Positions 39,375-51,107 of a DNA stretch of 64,000 nucleotides are shown here, one piece after another. The translations under genes and the position numbers were made by a program. Position 1 is the stretch's first letter. Each line of letters opens with the position of its first letter. Below the pieces are notes generated by a model that did not search any database, had not been told where the DNA came from, and saw only the letters and a program-made list of their open reading frames with translations. This DNA comes from Kosakonia radicincitans DSM 16656 (lineage in GTDB: Bacteria; Pseudomonadota; Gammaproteobacteria; Enterobacterales; Enterobacteriaceae), in the NCBI RefSeq assembly GCF_000280495.2, contig NZ_CP018016.1, positions 3,968,001 through 4,032,000 on the forward strand, given 5' to 3'.

Positions 39375-40049
39375 ATGTACGATTTTGACTGGAGTTCAAT
39401 TGTTCCTTCTCTGCCCTATCTGCTCAACGGGCTGGCGATTACGCTGAAAATCACCGTGACCGCCATTGTGATCGGGATTGTCTGGGGCACCCTGCTGGCA
39501 GTAATGCGTTTGTCGACGTTTGCGCCGCTGCGCTGGTTCGCCAAAAGCTACGTGAACGTCTTCCGCTCCATCCCGCTGGTGATGGTGCTGCTGTGGTTCT
39601 ACCTGATTGTGCCGGGTTTCCTGCAAAACGTGCTGGGCCTGTCGCCGCAAACCGATATCCGTTTGATTTCGGCAATGGTGGCGTTCTCAATGTTCGAAGC
39701 GGCTTACTATTCGGAAATTATCCGCGCAGGTATTCAGAGTATCTCGCGTGGGCAATCCAGCGCAGCGCTGGCGTTGGGTATGACGCACTGGCAGTCGATG
39801 CAGTTAATCATCCTGCCGCAGGCGTTTCGCGCCATGGTTCCGCTGCTGTTAACGCAAGGGATCGTACTGTTCCAGGACACCTCTTTGGTGTATGTCCTGA
39901 GCCTCGCGGACTTCTTCCGTACGGCATCCACCATTGGCGAGCGTGATGGTACGCAGGTCGAAATGATCCTGTTTGCCGGCGCCGTGTATTTTGTTATCAG
40001 TCTCAGTGCTTCGCTGTTGGTCAGCTGGCTGAAGAAAAGGACCGTCTAA
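39375..40049 (+). CDS. gltK: GltK, glutamate/aspartate ABC permease
   Basis: This is the second HisMQ-type permease (224 aa) of GltIJKL, with the EAA loop [20 protein letters not shown]. Helices are at about 20-45, 60-80, 90-115 and 185-210. Its TAA shares one base with the gltL ATG (TAATG). Confidence 0.97.
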   Translation: MYDFDWSSIVPSLPYLLNGLAITLKITVTAIVIGIVWGTLLAVMRLSTFAPLRWFAKSYVNVFRSIPLVMVLLWFYLIVPGFLQNVLGLSPQTDIRLISAMVAFSMFEAAYYSEIIRAGIQSISRGQSSAALALGMTHWQSMQLIILPQAFRAMVPLLLTQGIVLFQDTSLVYVLSLADFFRTASTIGERDGTQVEMILFAGAVYFVISLSASLLVSWLKKRTV

Positions 40050-40774
40050 TGATTTCCCTGAAAAATGTTTCTAAATGGTATGGCCACTTTCAGGTGTTGA
40101 CCGACTGCTCCACCGAAGTGAAAAAAGGCGAAGTGGTGGTAGTGTGCGGCCCGTCGGGTTCCGGTAAATCCACGCTGATTAAAACCGTTAACGGCCTGGA
40201 GCCGGTGCAGAAAGGCGAAATCATCGTCAACGGCACCCAGGTTAACAACAAGAAAACCGATCTGGCAAAATTGCGCTCGCATGTCGGCATGGTATTCCAG
40301 CATTTTGAACTCTTCCCGCATCTGTCGATTATCGACAACCTGACGCTGGCGCAGGTCAAAGTGTTGAAGCGTGACAAAGCCGCCTCACGGGAAAAAGGCT
40401 TAAAACTGCTTGAGCGTGTTGGGCTGTCGGCGCACGCCAACAAATTCCCGGCGCAGCTCTCCGGCGGTCAGCAGCAGCGTGTGGCAATCGCCCGAGCCCT
40501 GTGTATGGATCCGGTGGCGATGCTGTTTGATGAACCGACGTCAGCGCTCGATCCGGAGATGATCAACGAAGTGCTGGATGTGATGGTCGAACTGGCAAAC
40601 GAAGGGATGACGATGATGGTGGTGACCCACGAAATGGGCTTTGCCCGCAAAGTGGCAAACCGCGTGATCTTTATGGATGAAGGGAAAATCGTTGAGGATT
40701 CAGAGAAAGACGCTTTCTTCAATAATCCAAAATCCGAACGGGCAAAAGATTTCCTCGCCAAAATCCTGCACTAA
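40049..40774 (+). CDS. gltL: GltL, glutamate/aspartate ABC transporter ATPase
   Basis: This is the 241-aa ATP-binding subunit. It has Walker [10 protein letters not shown] (about 34-42), the Q-loop [11 protein letters not shown], the signature [15 protein letters not shown], Walker [14 protein letters not shown] and the H-loop His in [10 protein letters not shown]. It is last in the operon, before a terminator shared with ybeL. Confidence 0.98.
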   Translation: MISLKNVSKWYGHFQVLTDCSTEVKKGEVVVVCGPSGSGKSTLIKTVNGLEPVQKGEIIVNGTQVNNKKTDLAKLRSHVGMVFQHFELFPHLSIIDNLTLAQVKVLKRDKAASREKGLKLLERVGLSAHANKFPAQLSGGQQQRVAIARALCMDPVAMLFDEPTSALDPEMINEVLDVMVELANEGMTMMVVTHEMGFARKVANRVIFMDEGKIVEDSEKDAFFNNPKSERAKDFLAKILH

Positions 40775-40780
40775 CAAATT

Positions 40781-40809
40781 AACGCCTGCCAGTACCGGCA
40801 GGCGTTTTT
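40781..40809. terminator. Terminator between gltL and ybeL
   Basis: A perfect 10-bp stem AACGCCTGCC/GGCAGGCGTT with loop AGTACC is followed by TTTTG on the plus strand. On the minus strand the tail is AATTTG, which is weaker. Confidence 0.85.
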
Positions 40810-40812
40810 GCC

Positions 40813-41295
40813 TTAAGGTTCAAAGGGGCGTCGCTGGAACTGATCGTGCCCGCATTTCGGGCACAGCGGCAACACATCCGGGGTATATACTGCCAGGTGG
40901 AAGTGGCACTTCTCGCATACCAGATTCCCCAGCCCCACCACTTCGCCACTGTGGTAGACACCGTGATGATTGAGATCCTGGAATACTTCGCGCCATTCAA
41001 GCTGCGTTTTATCGGTGATATCCGCCAGTTCCTGCCAGATACTCTCTTTAATTACCCGCATAAAGACGCTGTCCGTCACCTCTTCCTGACTTTCGTTATA
41101 GCTGCGGGCAAACTCTTCGAGATCGCGGCGGATAGCCCGCATCAGCTCGTCGATCTCGGTGCGAGTTAACTCACCGGTCTGTGAGACGCGCTGGCGCGCC
41201 TGATCAACTAATGCGTCAATATCGCGCTCTCCATTGCGCAAACGTTCGGTTAACGTCGCTACCAGTTCACGGTAAAAATGAGCAACCTTGTTCAT
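40813..41295 (-). CDS. ybeL: YbeL, zinc-ribbon protein of unknown function (DUF1451)
   Basis: This 160-aa protein is nearly identical in layout to E. coli YbeL. The N-terminal two thirds are charged and helical (NKVAHFYRELVATLTERLRN). The C-terminal zinc ribbon has CEKC and CPKC spaced by 16 residues. Family members have no proven role. It is divergent from leuS and convergent with gltL. Confidence 0.93.
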   Translation of the reverse strand: MNKVAHFYRELVATLTERLRNGERDIDALVDQARQRVSQTGELTRTEIDELMRAIRRDLEEFARSYNESQEEVTDSVFMRVIKESIWQELADITDKTQLEWREVFQDLNHHGVYHSGEVVGLGNLVCEKCHFHLAVYTPDVLPLCPKCGHDQFQRRPFEP

Positions 41296-41531
41296 CGTTT
41301 CGCCTCCCGGTTCAGTAACTCTCTCTAATGGTAGACGTTATTTACCGTACGCAGTGCCGACTGCGCCGCACTGTTGGCAAAAAGTTAACGGCAAAAGCGC
41401 CGGGCTATTTCGTTCGCGGCTCGCGGAAAGGCTGTTTTGAGGCTGACGTTTGGGCTATGCTATGCCGATCTGAAAAACCACGTAACAACGCTACATTTGT
41501 AGCTGTAGCAAAAACAGGACTACTGGCTGCC

Positions 41532-44114
41532 ATGCAAGAGCAATACCGCCCGGAAGAGATAGAATCCAAAGTACAGCGTCACTGGGAAGAGAAACGCACA
41601 TTCGAAGTCACTGAAGACGAGAGCAAAGAGAAATACTATTGCCTGTCGATGCTCCCCTATCCTTCTGGCCGACTACACATGGGCCACGTCCGTAACTACA
41701 CCATCGGCGATGTGGTTTCTCGCTACCAGCGCATGCTGGGTAAAAATGTATTGCAGCCAATTGGCTGGGATGCGTTCGGTCTGCCTGCGGAAGGCGCGGC
41801 GGTGAAAAACAACACGGCGCCGGCACCGTGGACTTACGACAACATCGCCTATATGAAAAACCAGCTCAAAATGCTGGGCTTCGGCTACGACTGGAGCCGC
41901 GAGCTGGCGACCTGCACCCCGGAATATTACCGCTGGGAACAGAAGTTCTTCACCGAACTGTACAAAAAAGGTCTCGTTTACAAGAAAACCTCTGCGGTGA
42001 ACTGGTGCCCGAACGACCAGACCGTACTGGCGAACGAACAGGTTATCGACGGCTGCTGCTGGCGCTGCGATACCAAAGTTGAGCGTAAAGAGATCCCGCA
42101 GTGGTTTATCAAAATCACCGCCTACGCCGACGAACTGCTGAACGACCTGGATAATCTGGATCACTGGCCGGATACCGTGAAAACCATGCAGCGTAACTGG
42201 ATTGGCCGTTCCGAAGGCGTGGAAATCACCTTTGACGTTCAGGACAGCGACCAGAAGCTGACGGTCTATACGACCCGTCCGGATACCTTTATGGGCGCGA
42301 CCTATCTGGCCGTTGCCGCAGGTCACCCGCTGGCGCAAAAAGCCGCAGCCAGTAACGCAGAGCTGGCCGCTTTCATCGACGAATGCCGCAATACCAAAGT
42401 GGCGGAAGCCGATATGGCGACGATGGAGAAAAAAGGCGTTGCTACCGGCTTTAAAGCGGTTCATCCGCTGACCGGCGAAGCGATCCCGGTCTGGGCGGCA
42501 AACTTCGTACTGATGGAGTACGGCACCGGTGCGGTCATGGCCGTTCCGGGTCACGATCAGCGCGACTATGAATTTGCCACCAAATACAACCTGCCGATCA
42601 AGGCGGTTATTCTGGCGGCGGACGGTTCAGAGCCGGATCTGTCTGAGCAGGCGCTGACTGAAAAAGGCACGCTGTTCAACTCTGGCGAGTTCAGCGGTCT
42701 GAGCTTTGAAGAAGGCTTCAACGCGATTGCCGACAAGCTGGCAGCCAAAGGCGTGGGCGAGCGTAAAGTGAACTTCCGTCTGCGCGACTGGGGCGTTTCC
42801 CGTCAGCGTTACTGGGGTGCGCCGATTCCGATGGTCACTCTCGAAGACGGTACAGTCATTCCGACTCCGGAAGATCAACTGCCGGTGATTCTACCGGAAG
42901 ATGTGGTCATGGATGGCATCACCAGCCCAATCAAGGCCGACCCGGAATGGGCGAAAACGACCGTTAACGGCCAGCCAGCGCTGCGTGAAACCGACACCTT
43001 CGATACCTTTATGGAGTCTTCCTGGTACTACGCGCGTTATACCTGTCCGCAGTACAGCGAAGGCATGCTCGACCCGAATGCGGCGAACTACTGGCTGCCG
43101 GTTGATATTTACATTGGCGGTATCGAACACGCCATCATGCATCTGCTCTACTTCCGCTTCTTCCATAAGCTGATGCGCGATGCGGGCATGGTGAACTCTG
43201 ACGAACCGGCTAAACAGCTGCTGTGTCAGGGCATGGTGCTGGCGGATGCATTCTATTACGTTGGCGTAAACGGCGAGCGTAACTGGGTCTCCCCGAAAGA
43301 CGCGAACGTTGAGCGCGACGACAAAGGCCGTATCGTGAAAGCGAAAGATTCGGCGGGTCATGAGCTGGTTTACACCGGCATGAGCAAAATGTCCAAGTCG
43401 AAAAATAACGGTATCGACCCGCAGGAAATGGTTGAACGCTACGGCGCGGACACCGTTCGTCTGTTCATGATGTTCGCTTCCCCGGCTGATATGACGCTGG
43501 AGTGGCAGGAATCCGGCGTGGAAGGGGCGAACCGCTTCCTGAAACGCGTATGGAAACTGGTTTACGAGCACACCAGCAAAGGCGCGGTTGCCGCACTGGA
43601 TCTGGCCGCGCTGAACGACGAGCAGCAGGCGTTGCGCCGCGATGTTCATAAAACCATTGCTAAAGTTTCCGATGATATCGGCCGTCGTCAGACCTTCAAC
43701 ACTGCTATCGCAGCGATTATGGAGCTGATGAACAAACTGGCGAAGGCGCCTCAGGAAAACGATCAGGATCGCGCGCTGTTGCAGGAAGCTCTGCTGGCCG
43801 TAGTTCGTATGCTGAACCCGTTCACGCCGCACGCCAGCTTTACGCTGTGGCAGGAGCTGGGCGGCGAAGGCGATATTGATAATGCACCGTGGCCGGTAGC
43901 GGACGAAAAAGCAATGGTGGAAGACACCACGCTGGTTGTCGTCCAGGTAAACGGCAAAGTGCGTGGTAAAATTACCGTTGCCGTGGACGCCACCGAAGAA
44001 CAGGTGCGTGAACGCGCTGGCCAGGAACATCTGGTGGCGAAGTATCTTGATGGCGTTACCGTGCGTAAAGTGATTTACGTACCGGGTAAACTGCTCAATC
44101 TGGTCGTTGGCTAA
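41532..44114 (+). CDS. leuS: LeuS, leucyl-tRNA synthetase
   Basis: This class I synthetase charges tRNA-Leu. The start at 41532 ([15 protein letters not shown]) gives 860 aa, matching E. coli; a 68-codon upstream extension is rejected. [15 protein letters not shown] carries HIGH (about residues 40-55). A CP1 editing domain spans about 225-415 ([16 protein letters not shown]). [12 protein letters not shown] carries KMSKS (near 619). The last 60 residues form the C-terminal domain needed for tRNA binding. The ribosome site is weak. It heads leuS-lptE-holA-nadD. Confidence 0.97.
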   Translation: MQEQYRPEEIESKVQRHWEEKRTFEVTEDESKEKYYCLSMLPYPSGRLHMGHVRNYTIGDVVSRYQRMLGKNVLQPIGWDAFGLPAEGAAVKNNTAPAPWTYDNIAYMKNQLKMLGFGYDWSRELATCTPEYYRWEQKFFTELYKKGLVYKKTSAVNWCPNDQTVLANEQVIDGCCWRCDTKVERKEIPQWFIKITAYADELLNDLDNLDHWPDTVKTMQRNWIGRSEGVEITFDVQDSDQKLTVYTTRPDTFMGATYLAVAAGHPLAQKAAASNAELAAFIDECRNTKVAEADMATMEKKGVATGFKAVHPLTGEAIPVWAANFVLMEYGTGAVMAVPGHDQRDYEFATKYNLPIKAVILAADGSEPDLSEQALTEKGTLFNSGEFSGLSFEEGFNAIADKLAAKGVGERKVNFRLRDWGVSRQRYWGAPIPMVTLEDGTVIPTPEDQLPVILPEDVVMDGITSPIKADPEWAKTTVNGQPALRETDTFDTFMESSWYYARYTCPQYSEGMLDPNAANYWLPVDIYIGGIEHAIMHLLYFRFFHKLMRDAGMVNSDEPAKQLLCQGMVLADAFYYVGVNGERNWVSPKDANVERDDKGRIVKAKDSAGHELVYTGMSKMSKSKNNGIDPQEMVERYGADTVRLFMMFASPADMTLEWQESGVEGANRFLKRVWKLVYEHTSKGAVAALDLAALNDEQQALRRDVHKTIAKVSDDIGRRQTFNTAIAAIMELMNKLAKAPQENDQDRALLQEALLAVVRMLNPFTPHASFTLWQELGGEGDIDNAPWPVADEKAMVEDTTLVVVQVNGKVRGKITVAVDATEEQVRERAGQEHLVAKYLDGVTVRKVIYVPGKLLNLVVG

Positions 44115-44128
44115 GCGCGGGAGGAAGC

Positions 44129-44692
44129 GTGCGATATCTGGCAACATTGTTATTGTCACTGGCGGTGCTGGTTACCGCCGGATGTGGCTGGCATTTGCGT
44201 AACACCACGCAGGTTCCGGGCGAAATGAAAACGATGATTTTCGATTCCAGCGATCCGAACGGTCCGCTGAGCCGTGCCATTCGTAACCAGCTGCGCCTTA
44301 ACGGCGTTCAGTTGCTGGAGAAAGGTACGCTGCGTCAGGATGTGCCTTCGCTGCGTCTGGGCGCGGTGACGTTTACTCGCGACACGGCATCGATCTTCCA
44401 GAACGGCCGTACCGCAGAGTATCAAATGGTGCTGACCGCGAATGCCAGCGTGCTGATCCCGGGGCATGATATCTACCCGATCAGTACAAAAGTGTACCGT
44501 TCATTCTTTGATAACCCGCAAACGGCATTGGCGAAAGCCGCCGAGCAGGACATTATTATTCAGGAAATGTACGACAAAGCGGCAGAGCAACTGATTCGCA
44601 AACTGCCGAGCGTCCACACGGCTGATGCCGCTGAGACGCATAACACCCAGGCACCGTCCTCTCCCTCCGTTTCCGTCACGCCGGGTAGCTAA
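44129..44692 (+). CDS. lptE: LptE, lipoprotein partner of LptD in LPS export
   Basis: LptE is the outer-membrane lipoprotein that plugs the LptD barrel and helps insert LPS. The start is GTG at 44129, after GGGAGGAAG. The lipobox is VTAGC with the lipidated Cys at residue 19. The 187-aa protein matches RlpB/LptE, with a low-complexity tail ([13 protein letters not shown]) somewhat different from E. coli. The stop overlaps the holA ATG by one base. Confidence 0.95.
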   Translation: MRYLATLLLSLAVLVTAGCGWHLRNTTQVPGEMKTMIFDSSDPNGPLSRAIRNQLRLNGVQLLEKGTLRQDVPSLRLGAVTFTRDTASIFQNGRTAEYQMVLTANASVLIPGHDIYPISTKVYRSFFDNPQTALAKAAEQDIIIQEMYDKAAEQLIRKLPSVHTADAAETHNTQAPSSPSVSVTPGS

Positions 44693-45723
44693 TGCTCAGG
44701 TTGTATCCGGAACAACTCCGCGCGCAGCTCAATGAAGGGCTGCGCGCGGCGTATCTGCTTCTCGGTAACGATCCACTGCTGTTGCAGGAGAGCCAGGACG
44801 CCGTGCGCCAGGTTGCCGCCACGCAAGGCTTCAGCGAACATCACACGTTTACACTGGATGCCAGCACCGACTGGGACGCTATTTTTTCCATCTGCCAGGC
44901 ACTTAGCCTGTTTGCCAGTCGTCAAACCCTACTGTTGCTGCTGCCGGAGAACGGTCCAAACGCCGCCATTAATGAACAACTGGCAAAGCTGGTTTCGTTG
45001 CTACATGAGGATCTGATCCTGATCGTACGCGGCAACAAGTTGACGAAAGCGCAGGAAAACGCAGCATGGCTGACGCAACTGAATAACCACGCCGTGCAGA
45101 TTAGCTGCCAGACGCCAGAACAGGCGAATCTTCCCCGCTGGGTCGCCGCACGGGCGAAGCAAAACAAGCTGGAGCTGGATGACGCCGCAAATCAGCTACT
45201 TTGCTATTGCTACGAAGGCAATCTGCTGGCGCTGGCGCAGGCACTTGAACGGCTGTCGCTGCTGTGGCCGGATGGCAAATTAACGCTGCCGCGCGTGGAG
45301 CAGGCGGTCAACGACGCAGCGCACTTTACCCCGTATCACTGGGTTGATGCACTGCTCGCGGGCAAGAGCAAACGTGCGCTGCATATTCTGAACCAGTTAC
45401 GGCTGGAGGCATGCGAGCCGGTGATCCTGCTACGCACGGTGCAGCGCGAATTGCTGCTGCTGGTCACGCTCAAGCGTCACGCCGCGCATACGCCGCTGCG
45501 TACGCTGTTTGATAAACATCGGGTCTGGCAAAATCGCCGTGGCATGATGGGCGATGCGCTGAACCGCCTGAGCGCCGATCAGCTACGCCAGGCGGTGCAT
45601 CTGCTCAGCCACATTGAGCTGATTGTGAAGCAGGACTTTGGTCAGTCGGTGTGGGCCGAGCTGGAAGGGTTTTCTCTGCTACTCTGTCATAAGGCATTAG
45701 CAGACGTTTTTATTGATGGTTGA
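44692..45723 (+). CDS. holA: HolA, DNA polymerase III delta subunit
   Basis: HolA is the clamp-opening "wrench" of the replicative clamp loader. The 343-aa protein matches E. coli HolA throughout, beginning [20 protein letters not shown] and including [12 protein letters not shown]. Domain I binds the beta clamp, and the C-terminal domain III forms the collar. It is coupled to lptE (TAATG) and touches nadD. Confidence 0.97.
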   Translation: MLRLYPEQLRAQLNEGLRAAYLLLGNDPLLLQESQDAVRQVAATQGFSEHHTFTLDASTDWDAIFSICQALSLFASRQTLLLLLPENGPNAAINEQLAKLVSLLHEDLILIVRGNKLTKAQENAAWLTQLNNHAVQISCQTPEQANLPRWVAARAKQNKLELDDAANQLLCYCYEGNLLALAQALERLSLLWPDGKLTLPRVEQAVNDAAHFTPYHWVDALLAGKSKRALHILNQLRLEACEPVILLRTVQRELLLLVTLKRHAAHTPLRTLFDKHRVWQNRRGMMGDALNRLSADQLRQAVHLLSHIELIVKQDFGQSVWAELEGFSLLLCHKALADVFIDG

Positions 45724-45724
45724 T

Positions 45725-46387
45725 ATGAATCAGTTGCAGGCACTGTTTGGTGGTACGTTCGATCCTGTCCATTATGGGCATCTGAAGCCGGTTGAAGCGC
45801 TGGCGAATCAGATTGGGCTGTCACGGGTAATCATTATGCCCAATAACGTACCGCCGCACCGTCCGCAACCGGAAGCCACCAGCCAGCAACGCAAAATCAT
45901 GCTCGAACTGGCCATCGCCGACAAACCGCTGTTTACCCTCGATGAGCGGGAACTGCGCCGCGACACGCCCTCTTACAGCGCGCTAACGCTGCAGGAGTGG
46001 CGAGAGGAACAAGGGCCACACTGCCCGCTGGCGTTTATCATTGGTCAGGATTCTCTGCTTACCTTCCCGAGCTGGCACCACTACGAAACCATCCTGGATA
46101 ACTGCCATTTGATTGTCTGCCGCCGCCCCGGCTACCCGCTGGAGATGGCGCAGAAAGAGCATCAACAATGGCTTGATGAACATCTCACCCAGCATGTCGA
46201 AACGTTGCACACGCAGCCTGCGGGAAAAATCTATCTGGCTGAAACGCCGTGGTTCAATATCTCCGCAACGCTTATCCGTGAGCGGCTGGAGCACGGCGAA
46301 AACTGCGATGACCTGCTGCCTGCCGCCGTACTGGAATATATCAACGCGCAGGGGTTGTACCGCCAAGCGCCCGGCGCATTGCCGTAA
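45725..46387 (+). CDS. nadD: NadD, nicotinate-nucleotide adenylyltransferase
   Basis: NadD adenylylates nicotinic acid mononucleotide, an essential step of NAD synthesis. The ATG at 45725 ([20 protein letters not shown]) aligns exactly with the E. coli start and follows the holA TGA after one base. In-frame ATGs at 45713 and 45716 are possible but lie within holA. The length is 220 aa. The signatures are [11 protein letters not shown] and [10 protein letters not shown]. The C-terminus (GAPGALP-like RQAPGALP) is about seven residues longer than in E. coli. The last 47 bases are overlapped by cobD on the other strand. Confidence 0.95.
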   Translation: MNQLQALFGGTFDPVHYGHLKPVEALANQIGLSRVIIMPNNVPPHRPQPEATSQQRKIMLELAIADKPLFTLDERELRRDTPSYSALTLQEWREEQGPHCPLAFIIGQDSLLTFPSWHHYETILDNCHLIVCRRPGYPLEMAQKEHQQWLDEHLTQHVETLHTQPAGKIYLAETPWFNISATLIRERLEHGENCDDLLPAAVLEYINAQGLYRQAPGALP

Positions 46388-47429
46388 CCAGCCGATCATT
46401 TTCCTCTTTGCTGCGCACCGCAACGCGGTAATAACGATCATCCAGCCCCGGATAGTTCGCACAGCGACGAATTAAAATATGCTGTTCCAGCAGCGCACGC
46501 TGTAACTCCACCCCAGGCGCATCACAACGCAGAAACAGGTAATTCGCCACACCAGGCCAGACAGTGAGTGCCGGAAGATCGTTCAGTGCGGCGAACAAAC
46601 GCGGACGCTCATCCGCCAGCCACTGCCAGCTCGCCTGCTGATAAGCATGATCATGCAGGATTACCTCTCCCGCCAGTGCAGCAAACGCATTGATTGACCA
46701 CGGCATCTGCGCAGCGCGCATCTGCGTCACTTTCTGTTCATTGCTGCCCAACAGATAGCCGAGCCGCAAACCCGGAATGGCATAAAACTTGGTCAGCGAG
46801 CGTAGCACCCACAGATGCGGATTGCCCGCCAGATGCCGGATAAAGCCGCGGCGTTGCGGGATAAAATCCATAAACGCTTCATCGAGAATAAGCTGAATGC
46901 CCAGCGACTTGCAGCGCGCCGAAATGGTCTGTAGCAGCGCATCATCCGGCAGCAGCCCGGTCGGATTATTTGGCGTGCAGAGAAACAGGCAGTCCAGATC
47001 CGGCGTCAGCGCCCCCAACAGACGTTCGGTCAATTGCCAGCCCTCGTCTTCGCGCAACGGAAAATCGACGATGTCACAACCTGCCAGCCGCAGCGCACGG
47101 CGATACTCAGCAAACCCAGGCGTGATAAGCATCGCCCGACGCGGCGCCAGCGCATTGACCAGGGCGAAGATCACTTCCGTCTCACCATTTCCGGCCAGCA
47201 ACCATGACGCTGGAACCTGATGATGTTCCGCCAGCACCTGGTGCAGGCGCTGATACTCCACGTCCGGATAGCGCTCAGCCAGCGCCATATTCTCCAGCAA
47301 TGCATGCCGCAAAGAGTCTGGCATACCCGCCGGATTAATATTGGCGCTGAAATCCAGTAACTGCTCTGGGGCAATGCCCAGCAGTGCGGCCGCCTCGCGT
47401 GTATTGCCGCCGTGCGCGCTATGAAACAT
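46341..47429 (-). CDS. cobD: CobD, L-threonine-O-3-phosphate decarboxylase
   Basis: This PLP enzyme makes (R)-1-amino-2-propanol phosphate, the linker of the cobalamin nucleotide loop. The 362-aa class I/II aminotransferase-fold protein has [11 protein letters not shown] at the N-terminus, [17 protein letters not shown] and the PLP Lys in [16 protein letters not shown] (Lys 214). It matches Salmonella CobD. Its 3' end overlaps the nadD 3' end by 47 bases. It is divergent from cobC. Confidence 0.93.
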   Translation of the reverse strand: MFHSAHGGNTREAAALLGIAPEQLLDFSANINPAGMPDSLRHALLENMALAERYPDVEYQRLHQVLAEHHQVPASWLLAGNGETEVIFALVNALAPRRAMLITPGFAEYRRALRLAGCDIVDFPLREDEGWQLTERLLGALTPDLDCLFLCTPNNPTGLLPDDALLQTISARCKSLGIQLILDEAFMDFIPQRRGFIRHLAGNPHLWVLRSLTKFYAIPGLRLGYLLGSNEQKVTQMRAAQMPWSINAFAALAGEVILHDHAYQQASWQWLADERPRLFAALNDLPALTVWPGVANYLFLRCDAPGVELQRALLEQHILIRRCANYPGLDDRYYRVAVRSKEENDRLVTAMRRALGGTTPAR

Positions 47430-47529
47430 TGCTCTCTCCGCTTGCTTAAAGCCGCTATCTTAAACGAAAAAGGGATGTGGATTGAGGGGCGTGGTAAACT
47501 TTGCGCAGTAATCCAGACGGGAGATAACG

Positions 47530-48141
47530 ATGCGACTCTGGCTGATTCGTCACGGTGAAACCGAAGCAAACGTTGCAGGGCTTTACAGCGGCCACGCCCC
47601 CACTCCGCTGACGCCCAAGGGTCTGGCGCAGGCGCAAACCCTGGGTGAATTGCTCAGCGAGGTCCCCTTTGATCGCGTACTGTGCAGCGCGCTGGAGCGG
47701 GCGCAACAGACGGCGGAACGCGTCCTTGAGCGGCGCGAAATCACCATTGAAACCACGCCGTTACTGAATGAAATGTTCTTCGGCGACTGGGAAATGCGCC
47801 ATCACCGCGATCTGGCGCGCGAAGATCCGCAGAACTATGCCGCCTGGTGCAATGACTGGCAGAATGCCATCCCGACCAATGGCGAAGGCTTTCAGGCATT
47901 TTCCGCGCGCATTGAGCAAGTTATCGCACATCTGGCCGATATTAAGGATCAGCAGAATATCCTGCTGGTGAGCCATCAGGGCGTTTTGAGCCTGTTAATC
48001 GCCCGCCTGTTAAAGATGCCCGCCGCCTCGCTATGGCATTTTCGTGTTGATCAAGGGTGCTGGAGTGCGATCGATATGCATGAGGATTTCGCCACGCTGC
48101 GAGTACTTAACAGCCGCGCCGTCTGGCGGGCTGACGAGTAA
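47530..48141 (+). CDS. cobC: CobC, adenosylcobalamin/alpha-ribazole phosphatase
   Basis: This histidine phosphatase removes the 5'-phosphate from alpha-ribazole phosphate or adenosylcobalamin phosphate, late in cobalamin assembly. The 203-aa protein has LIRHGET (catalytic His near 8), NEMFFGDWEMRHH and SHQGVLSLL. It is divergent from cobD across 100 bases that hold both promoters. The pair suggests the organism can at least salvage corrinoids and complete the lower-ligand loop. Confidence 0.95.
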   Translation: MRLWLIRHGETEANVAGLYSGHAPTPLTPKGLAQAQTLGELLSEVPFDRVLCSALERAQQTAERVLERREITIETTPLLNEMFFGDWEMRHHRDLAREDPQNYAAWCNDWQNAIPTNGEGFQAFSARIEQVIAHLADIKDQQNILLVSHQGVLSLLIARLLKMPAASLWHFRVDQGCWSAIDMHEDFATLRVLNSRAVWRADE

Positions 48142-48274
48142 GCGTGTTTTTCAACCATCCCATTCAACGTGGTGATTCGGTCATTGACACGCCATGCAAG
48201 GCTGTTATCCTCCGCGCGCAGAAATTGTTTTACAAAAATGGCGATGCAATCACACGGTCATGATGGGATGATAG

Positions 48275-48703
<429 letters not shown>

Positions 48704-48706
48704 TGC

Positions 48707-49174
48707 GTGAAACTGCAACTGGTCGCCGTCGGCACAAAAATGCCGGACTGGGTACAGACAGGTTTTACTGAATATCTGCGCCGTTTTCCCAAAGATATGC
48801 CGTTTGAGCTGATTGAGATCCCGGCAGGAAAGCGCGGTAAAAACGCAGATATCAAACGTATTCTCGACAAAGAGGGTGAGCAGATGCTGGCGGCTGCTGG
48901 CAAGAATCGCATCGTCACCCTCGATATCCCCGGCAAACCCTGGGATACGCCGCAGCTTGCAAATGAACTGGAACGCTGGAAGCAGGACGGACGCGATGTC
49001 AGTCTGCTTATCGGCGGTCCGGAAGGGTTATCCCCCGCCTGCAAAGCGGCAGCAGAACAAAGTTGGTCTCTCTCTGCGCTAACGCTCCCGCACCCGCTGG
49101 TGCGCGTGCTGGTGGCTGAAAGCCTGTATCGCGCATGGAGTATTACCACCAACCATCCTTACCACCGTGAGTAA
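48707..49174 (+). CDS. rlmH: RlmH, 23S rRNA pseudouridine-1915 N3-methyltransferase
   Basis: RlmH is a SPOUT-family methyltransferase acting on the assembled 70S ribosome. The 155-aa protein starts at GTG 48707 ([16 protein letters not shown]). The trefoil-knot SAM site is [14 protein letters not shown] (about 101-114), and the C-terminus is [20 protein letters not shown]. It lies between rsfS and mrdA. Confidence 0.97.
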
Positions 49175-49203
49175 TGACGAGTCTTAGGTAGATTAAGCAG
49201 CGG

Positions 49204-51105
49204 ATGAAATTACAGAATTCTTTTCGCGACTATACGGCTGAGTCCGCGCTGTTTGTACGCCGGGCGGTGGTCGCCTTTACGGGGATTTTGCTGCTTACCG
49301 GCGTGCTGATCGCTAATCTTTATAACCTGCAAATCGTCCGTTTTGCGGACTACCAGACCCGTTCTAACGAAAACCGCATCAAACTGGTTCCCATCGCGCC
49401 AAGCCGCGGCATTATTTACGATCGCAACGGCACGCCGCTGGCACTTAATCGCACCATTTACCAGGTCGAAATGATGCCGGAGAAGGTCGATAACGTGCAG
49501 CAAACGCTGGATGCCCTGCGCGACGTGGTAGATCTGACCGATGACGATATTGCCAACTTCAAAAAAGAGCGCTCGCGTTCGCACCGCTTCACGTCAATTC
49601 CGGTAAAAACTAACCTGACCGAAGTTCAGGTGGCGCGCTTTGCCGTTAACCAGTACCGCTTTCCCGGTGTGGAAGTGAAAGGCTACAAACGCCGCTTCTA
49701 TCCTTACGGCTCCGCCCTGACTCATGTTATCGGCTACGTCTCGAAAATTAACGATAAAGACGTCGATCGGCTGGATAAAGAGGGCAAACTGGCCAACTAT
49801 GCCGCCACGCACGATATCGGTAAGCTGGGGATTGAGCGCTATTACGAAGATGTTCTGCACGGCCAGACCGGTTATGAAGAGGTTGAAGTTAACAACCGCG
49901 GCCGCGTGATCCGCCAGCTTAAAGAAGTGCCGCCGCAGGCCGGGCACGATATCTACCTGACGCTGGATTTGAAATTACAGCAGTACATCGAAACGCTGCT
50001 CGCTGGCAGCCGCGCCGCGGTGGTTGTCACCGATCCGCGCAACGGCAGCATTCTCGCGCTGGTGTCGATGCCGAGCTACGATCCCAATCTGTTTGTCGAT
50101 GGTATCTCCAGCAAAGATTATTCGTCGCTGCTTAATGACCCGAACACACCGCTGATCAACCGCGCCACGCAGGGGGTTTACCCTCCGGCGTCAACGGTGA
50201 AACCGTATGTAGCGGTTTCCGCCCTCAGCGCCGGTGCGATCACCCGCAATACCAGCCTGTTCGATCCCGGCTGGTGGCAGTTGCCGGGTTCTGAAAAACG
50301 CTACCGCGACTGGAAAAAATGGGGCCACGGTCATCTGAACGTCACCAAAGCGCTGGAAGAATCCGCCGATACCTTCTTCTACCAGGTCGCTTATGACATG
50401 GGAATCGATCGCCTGTCGGAGTGGATGGGTAAATTTGGTTACGGCCACTATACCGGCGTCGATCTGTCGGAAGAGCGCTCCGGTAACATGCCGACGCGCG
50501 AGTGGAAACTGAAACGCTTTAAGAAGCCCTGGTATCAGGGTGACACCATCCCGGTAGGGATTGGCCAGGGCTACTGGACGGCAACACCATTGCAAATGAA
50601 TAAAGCGATGATGATCCTGATTAACGACGGTATCGTCAAAGTGCCACACCTGCTGATGAGCACGGTGGAAAACGGCCAACAGGTGCCGTGGAAACAGCCT
50701 GTCGAACCGCCGGTCGGCGATATTCACTCCGGCTACTGGGAGATCGCGAAAGACGGGATGTACGGTGTGGCGAACCGCCCGAATGGGACCGGCCACAAAT
50801 ACTTTGCCGATGCACCGTATAAAGTTGCAGCGAAGTCCGGTACTGCGCAGGTCTTTGGCCTGAAAGCGAATGAAACCTATAACGCGCACCGGATCGCTGA
50901 GCGGCTGCGTGACCATAAACTGATGACTGCGTTTGCACCGTATGATAATCCGCAGGTCGCCGTCGCGATGATTCTGGAAAACGGCGGTGCAGGACCGGCA
51001 GTCGGGACCATTATGCGCCAGATCCTCGACCACATTATGCTTGGCGATAACAACACCGATTTGCCGGCGGAAAACCCCTCAACGGCAGCGGCGGAGGACC
51101 AATAA
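49204..51105 (+). CDS. mrdA: MrdA (PBP2), elongation-specific peptidoglycan transpeptidase
   Basis: MrdA is the class B penicillin-binding protein of the Rod system, which maintains rod shape with RodA. The 633-aa protein has one N-terminal membrane helix (about 22-42), a pedestal domain and the transpeptidase domain. The active Ser is in [16 protein letters not shown] (SxxK, near 330). SADTFFYQ is the SxD-type motif and [11 protein letters not shown] the KSGT motif. mrdB follows after two bases. Confidence 0.98.
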   Translation: MKLQNSFRDYTAESALFVRRAVVAFTGILLLTGVLIANLYNLQIVRFADYQTRSNENRIKLVPIAPSRGIIYDRNGTPLALNRTIYQVEMMPEKVDNVQQTLDALRDVVDLTDDDIANFKKERSRSHRFTSIPVKTNLTEVQVARFAVNQYRFPGVEVKGYKRRFYPYGSALTHVIGYVSKINDKDVDRLDKEGKLANYAATHDIGKLGIERYYEDVLHGQTGYEEVEVNNRGRVIRQLKEVPPQAGHDIYLTLDLKLQQYIETLLAGSRAAVVVTDPRNGSILALVSMPSYDPNLFVDGISSKDYSSLLNDPNTPLINRATQGVYPPASTVKPYVAVSALSAGAITRNTSLFDPGWWQLPGSEKRYRDWKKWGHGHLNVTKALEESADTFFYQVAYDMGIDRLSEWMGKFGYGHYTGVDLSEERSGNMPTREWKLKRFKKPWYQGDTIPVGIGQGYWTATPLQMNKAMMILINDGIVKVPHLLMSTVENGQQVPWKQPVEPPVGDIHSGYWEIAKDGMYGVANRPNGTGHKYFADAPYKVAAKSGTAQVFGLKANETYNAHRIAERLRDHKLMTAFAPYDNPQVAVAMILENGGAGPAVGTIMRQILDHIMLGDNNTDLPAENPSTAAAEDQ

Positions 51106-51107
51106 TC

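Noticed and set aside
42891..44159. A 422-codon open frame antisense to leuS
   Set aside because: It mirrors the codon phase of leuS, has no ribosome site, and its translation resembles no protein family. Long antisense frames are expected opposite GC-rich, highly expressed genes.
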